Source: Lentzea indica (GTDB lineage: Bacteria > Actinomycetota > Actinomycetes > Mycobacteriales > Pseudonocardiaceae). Taken from it: a DNA stretch of 40,560 bases. Below, piece after piece: positions 38,089 to 40,560 of this stretch. The translations under genes were made by a program, and so were the position numbers. Under the pieces are notes generated by a model that worked only from the letters and a program-made list of their open reading frames with translations, was not told the DNA's origin and did no database searches. Where the stretch lies: the NCBI RefSeq assembly GCF_012184385.1, contig NZ_VSRL01000058.1, positions 1 through 40,560 on the forward strand, read 5' to 3'. Each line of letters starts with the position of its first letter. Position 1 is the stretch's first letter.

Positions 38089-38247
38089 CTGCAGAGCCTA
38101 CGACGGCCCGGACGACCTGCGGCGAACTCGAAGCCCGTGTCGTGCGCCGCCGCCAACTGACATGAACTGCGTCAGAGCCAACACACATGGTCTACGAATC
38201 AGCGCGGTTGGCGGACGACCGCGTCGGTTCACACCGATTCGGCACCG

Positions 38248-38512
<265 letters not shown>

Positions 38513-38611
38513 GCCACACTCCGGTCTCCCGGCGTGCAGAAAGAATCCTACAACACCGGGGACAGAGATCAAAAACAGCCCCTGCAACCGGGCAAGAGCT
38601 GCGGAAATACG

Positions 38612-38638
38612 GCGGGGACCCGAAGTTCGGGTCCCCGC
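38612..38638 (-). terminator. Terminator of the two-component operon
   Basis: GCGGGGACCCGAA and TTCGGGTCCCCGC are perfect 13-bp arms around one base, so about 11 bp pair with a 5-nt loop. It lies about 46 bp downstream of the histidine kinase stop and upstream of the tRNA-Pro gene, separating the two leftward transcripts. There is no T-run. Confidence 0.85.
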
Positions 38639-38684
38639 GTCCCTCGGTCCGACCGATCCCCCGATCCTCGACCGACAGGGAGAA

Positions 38685-39797
38685 CTATGCGTTGGCGGCG
38701 TCTCGTGCACCACCGCCGAAAGTCGAGTCTTGTCCGTCAACCTTCGACTTACCGGGCGGTAGGACTGCGCTGATGCTGAAGCCGCCGTCTGCTCGGTACG
38801 AGGTGGTGAGGGTGCCGCCGGCCAGGCGGACGCGTTCGGACAGCCCGTGCAGGCCGGCGCCGCCTCCGTCGCCCAGTGGGGGCAGCTCGCCTGGGCCGTT
38901 CACGACTGAGACCCGTACGGGTGTGGAACGGTCCACGGTCACGGTCACCGCGGCGCCTGGCGCGTGTTTTGTCACGTTGGTCAGCGCCTCCTGGACGACT
39001 CGGAACAAGGCGCGGGACACGGCCGGCGAGAGGGCGGCCTCGCCGGTTTCGGACAGGGTTACTGACACGCCTGCGACGCGGGCGCGGTCCACCAGTTCCT
39101 GCAGCGTCGGGTATGACGTGTCGGAGTTCAGGAGTCCCAGGGCTGCGCGCATTTCTGACAGCGATTCCTTTGCCAGGGAACGCAATCGGAGTGCGGTCTC
39201 GCGCACCGCGGGGTCGGAGGCGGTGGCGGCCAGGGCTGCGGACTCGACGGCGATCAGGGTGGCGTGGTGGCCTACGGCGTCGTGGATTTCACGGGCTATG
39301 CGGGCCCGTTCGGCGGCTCGGGCGGAGGTTTCCTGGGCTTCCAGTTCCGCGGCTCGGGCGCGGCGGGTTTCGTACAGCGACCTGGTCAGGTCCTTGCGGG
39401 TGGTGACGAGGGCGCCCAACGCCGTGGGGGCGCCGGCCAGGCCGAACACGAAGGCGGTGGCCAGCAGCAGGGAGCCGAGCGGGATGGATTCCGTGAGCAG
39501 AACCGGGGTGATCGCGGCGACGGTTTGCAGCACTACCCAGAAGAGCTGGACCGGGATCGACTTCTCCTTGCGGCCCAAGCGGTATTGGGCGACCAGGGCC
39601 GGAGCCCAGCCGAGGCCGCCGGCTACGGCTGGGACGCACAACAACGACGCGAGCCACGGCCAGCGCAGGCGCACGGGCAGCAGCAGCGACGCTCCGATCG
39701 CGGTCCACAGGGACCACGGGAACGGGCGGTCCTGGGTCAGCAGGACGACGCCCGTGGTGATGCCCACGGTGAGGATCTCGCGGAGAACCGGTTTCAC
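38685..39797 (-). CDS. NarL-type sensor histidine kinase
   Basis: This 370-aa kinase has four to five membrane helices in residues about 8-130, a short coiled segment, then HisKA_3 with the phospho-accepting His172 in ARIAREIHDAVGHH. The HATPase_c domain follows with N-box VVQEALTNVTKHAPG and G-box GGGAGLHGLSERV. It lacks a large extracellular sensor, so it probably senses in or near the membrane. GTG 39797 is chosen because it overlaps the regulator stop (GTGA), giving translational coupling; a longer open frame reaching 40454 is only the regulator's shadow. Together with the regulator upstream it forms a standard two-component pair. The stimulus is unknown. Confidence 0.92.
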   Translation of the reverse strand: MKPVLREILTVGITTGVVLLTQDRPFPWSLWTAIGASLLLPVRLRWPWLASLLCVPAVAGGLGWAPALVAQYRLGRKEKSIPVQLFWVVLQTVAAITPVLLTESIPLGSLLLATAFVFGLAGAPTALGALVTTRKDLTRSLYETRRARAAELEAQETSARAAERARIAREIHDAVGHHATLIAVESAALAATASDPAVRETALRLRSLAKESLSEMRAALGLLNSDTSYPTLQELVDRARVAGVSVTLSETGEAALSPAVSRALFRVVQEALTNVTKHAPGAAVTVTVDRSTPVRVSVVNGPGELPPLGDGGGAGLHGLSERVRLAGGTLTTSYRADGGFSISAVLPPGKSKVDGQDSTFGGGARDAANA

Positions 39798-40426
39798 CAC
39801 ACACCGACCTGGTGGGCGACGAGAGCCGCCTGCACCCGGTTCTCCACGCCCAGTTTGGTCAGGACGGTGGAGACGTAGCTCTTCACCGTGGCCTCGGACA
39901 AACACAGCTCTTCGGCGATCGAGTTGTTCGAGCGGCCGCCTGCGAGCAACTCCAGGACCTGGCGTTCGCGGGCCGAAAGCGAGTCGAGCTGCCGGTTGGC
40001 CCGGAATCCCCGCAGCCGGGGCAGCAAACGCGCTGTGATGCGCGGGTCCAGGACGGCGCCGCCCGCTGCCAGGTCGACGACGGCGCGGACCAGGGCCTCG
40101 GGTTCGGCGTCCTTCAGCAGGAAGCCCTGGGCGCCGAGGTCCAGGGCGGTCGCCACGTAGTCGTCCAGGTCGAACGTGGTCAGCACGGCGATCGCGGGCG
40201 GGGTGGCCCAGGTCCTCAGCCTCCGCACCGCCTCCAGGCCGTCCACGCCGGGCATCTGCACGTCGACCAGGACCACGTCCGGCAGGTGCGCCAGGGTGAC
40301 TTCGACGAGTTCGGCGCCGTCGGCGGCCTCGCCGACCACCTCCACCCGTCCGTCGGCCTCCAGGAGGACTTTCAGGCCCCGCCGCAGCAGGGCCTCGTCG
40401 TCGGCTAGCACCACTCTTACAGCCAC
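39794..40426 (-). CDS. NarL/FixJ-type response regulator
   Basis: This 210-aa protein has a receiver domain (acidic pocket Asp9/Asp10, phospho-acceptor Asp55 in VVLVDVQMPG, Lys in GFLLKDAEP) and a C-terminal LuxR helix-turn-helix (LSARERQVLELLAGGRSNNS; LSEATVKSYVSTVLTKLGV). It should be phosphorylated by the kinase encoded next, dimerise and bind DNA. GTG 40426 (MAVRVVLADDE) is preferred because receiver domains begin there; GTG 40444 would add six residues without a better ribosome site. Its stop overlaps the kinase start by 4 bases. Targets are unknown. Confidence 0.92.
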   Translation of the reverse strand: MAVRVVLADDEALLRRGLKVLLEADGRVEVVGEAADGAELVEVTLAHLPDVVLVDVQMPGVDGLEAVRRLRTWATPPAIAVLTTFDLDDYVATALDLGAQGFLLKDAEPEALVRAVVDLAAGGAVLDPRITARLLPRLRGFRANRQLDSLSARERQVLELLAGGRSNNSIAEELCLSEATVKSYVSTVLTKLGVENRVQAALVAHQVGVW

Positions 40427-40506
40427 GAAACCAACCAACCGCACCCCATGACAAAGGGCAACTAGACGAGTAAGTCCTAAGTCCGGGCGGTGGCTGCAGA
40501 CGGACG

Positions 40507-40551
40507 AAGGGTGTTCAAGATCAGTTTGTGACGACCGACCTGAACACCCTT
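40507..40551 (+). promoter_or_regulatory. Perfect hairpin enclosing a transposase start codon
   Basis: AAGGGTGTTCA (40507-40517) and TGAACACCCTT (40541-40551) are perfect 11-bp arms around 23 nt that include the GTG at 40528. Any transcript entering from outside would fold the start into a closed loop, whereas a transcript starting inside the left arm would not. Such hairpins near insertion-sequence starts limit translation of the transposase from host promoters. Confidence 0.6.
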
Positions 40552-40560
40552 CTCACCGCA
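40528..40560 (+). CDS. Start of a probable IS982-like transposase
   Basis: Only 11 codons are in the window: GTG followed by TTDLNTLLTA. This is very close to the N-terminus I know from actinobacterial IS982-family-like transposases (TTDLDTLLTALYVKIDD). There is no evident Shine-Dalgarno within 12 bases; the start sits in the loop of the hairpin described above. The left end of the element is probably between 40445 and 40510. The identification rests on 11 residues and needs the following sequence. Confidence 0.6.
   Translation, partial: MTTDLNTLLTA

Noticed and set aside
39798-40454. Extension of the histidine kinase to 589 residues
   Set aside because: The added part is Arg/Gly/Pro-rich and is only another frame of the response regulator gene.

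Overview
The window is high-GC DNA with GTG starts, abutting or overlapping cistrons, U-poor long-stem terminators and actinobacterial family variants. It most likely comes from a filamentous actinomycete, perhaps order Pseudonocardiales; the taxon is inferred from style and not proven.

Left chromosomal flank (1-10.9 kb). This part holds the start of a secreted subtilisin-like protease (minus), a TetR regulator with an alpha/beta hydrolase, and a five-gene, fully overlapping operon led by a MerR with the three mercury-binding cysteines. That operon continues with a small four-helix membrane protein, an 87-residue thioredoxin-like protein, an ABC exporter and a broken ankyrin gene. Next come a frameshifted secreted Asp-box beta-propeller gene and a divergent ArsR/SRPBCC cluster around an ArsR-type operator. 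Decay is concentrated here: a permease-prefix relic, an ankyrin pseudogene with an internal deletion, a frameshifted propeller, a CcdA relic with a 7-bp tandem duplication, and an internally deleted transposase.

Island (about 11.1-38.2 kb). A ~235-bp imperfect direct repeat (10864-11098 and 38248-38480) contains the 3' half of tRNA-Pro(GGG) and its terminators. The right copy runs into an intact tRNA-Pro gene. The DNA between is dominated by defence and conflict genes: a 1731-aa SF1 helicase with an embedded Vsr-like nuclease; a zinc-ribbon GIY-YIG-like protein; a small conserved protein; two PD-(D/E)XK-like proteins in one operon; a GmrSD-type DUF262/HNH protein; a pentapeptide-like protein; a 2733-aa RHS toxin with an overlapping immunity gene; a tyrosine recombinase; and a 1546-aa STAND NTPase with an N-terminal nuclease-like domain. 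The island looks composite. A half tRNA-Ala(GGC) with its own terminator lies inside it at 22969-23069, and a ~113-bp imperfect repeat brackets the helicase module.

Right flank (38.4-40.6 kb). This holds tRNA-Pro, a NarL-type two-component system (response regulator then histidine kinase, minus strand), and the first codons of a probable IS982-like transposase whose start lies in a perfect hairpin.

Most island genes plausibly act at the cell-invader boundary, as nucleic-acid restriction, phage sensing and contact-dependent toxin delivery. The integrase and the tRNA relics record how the block was assembled.
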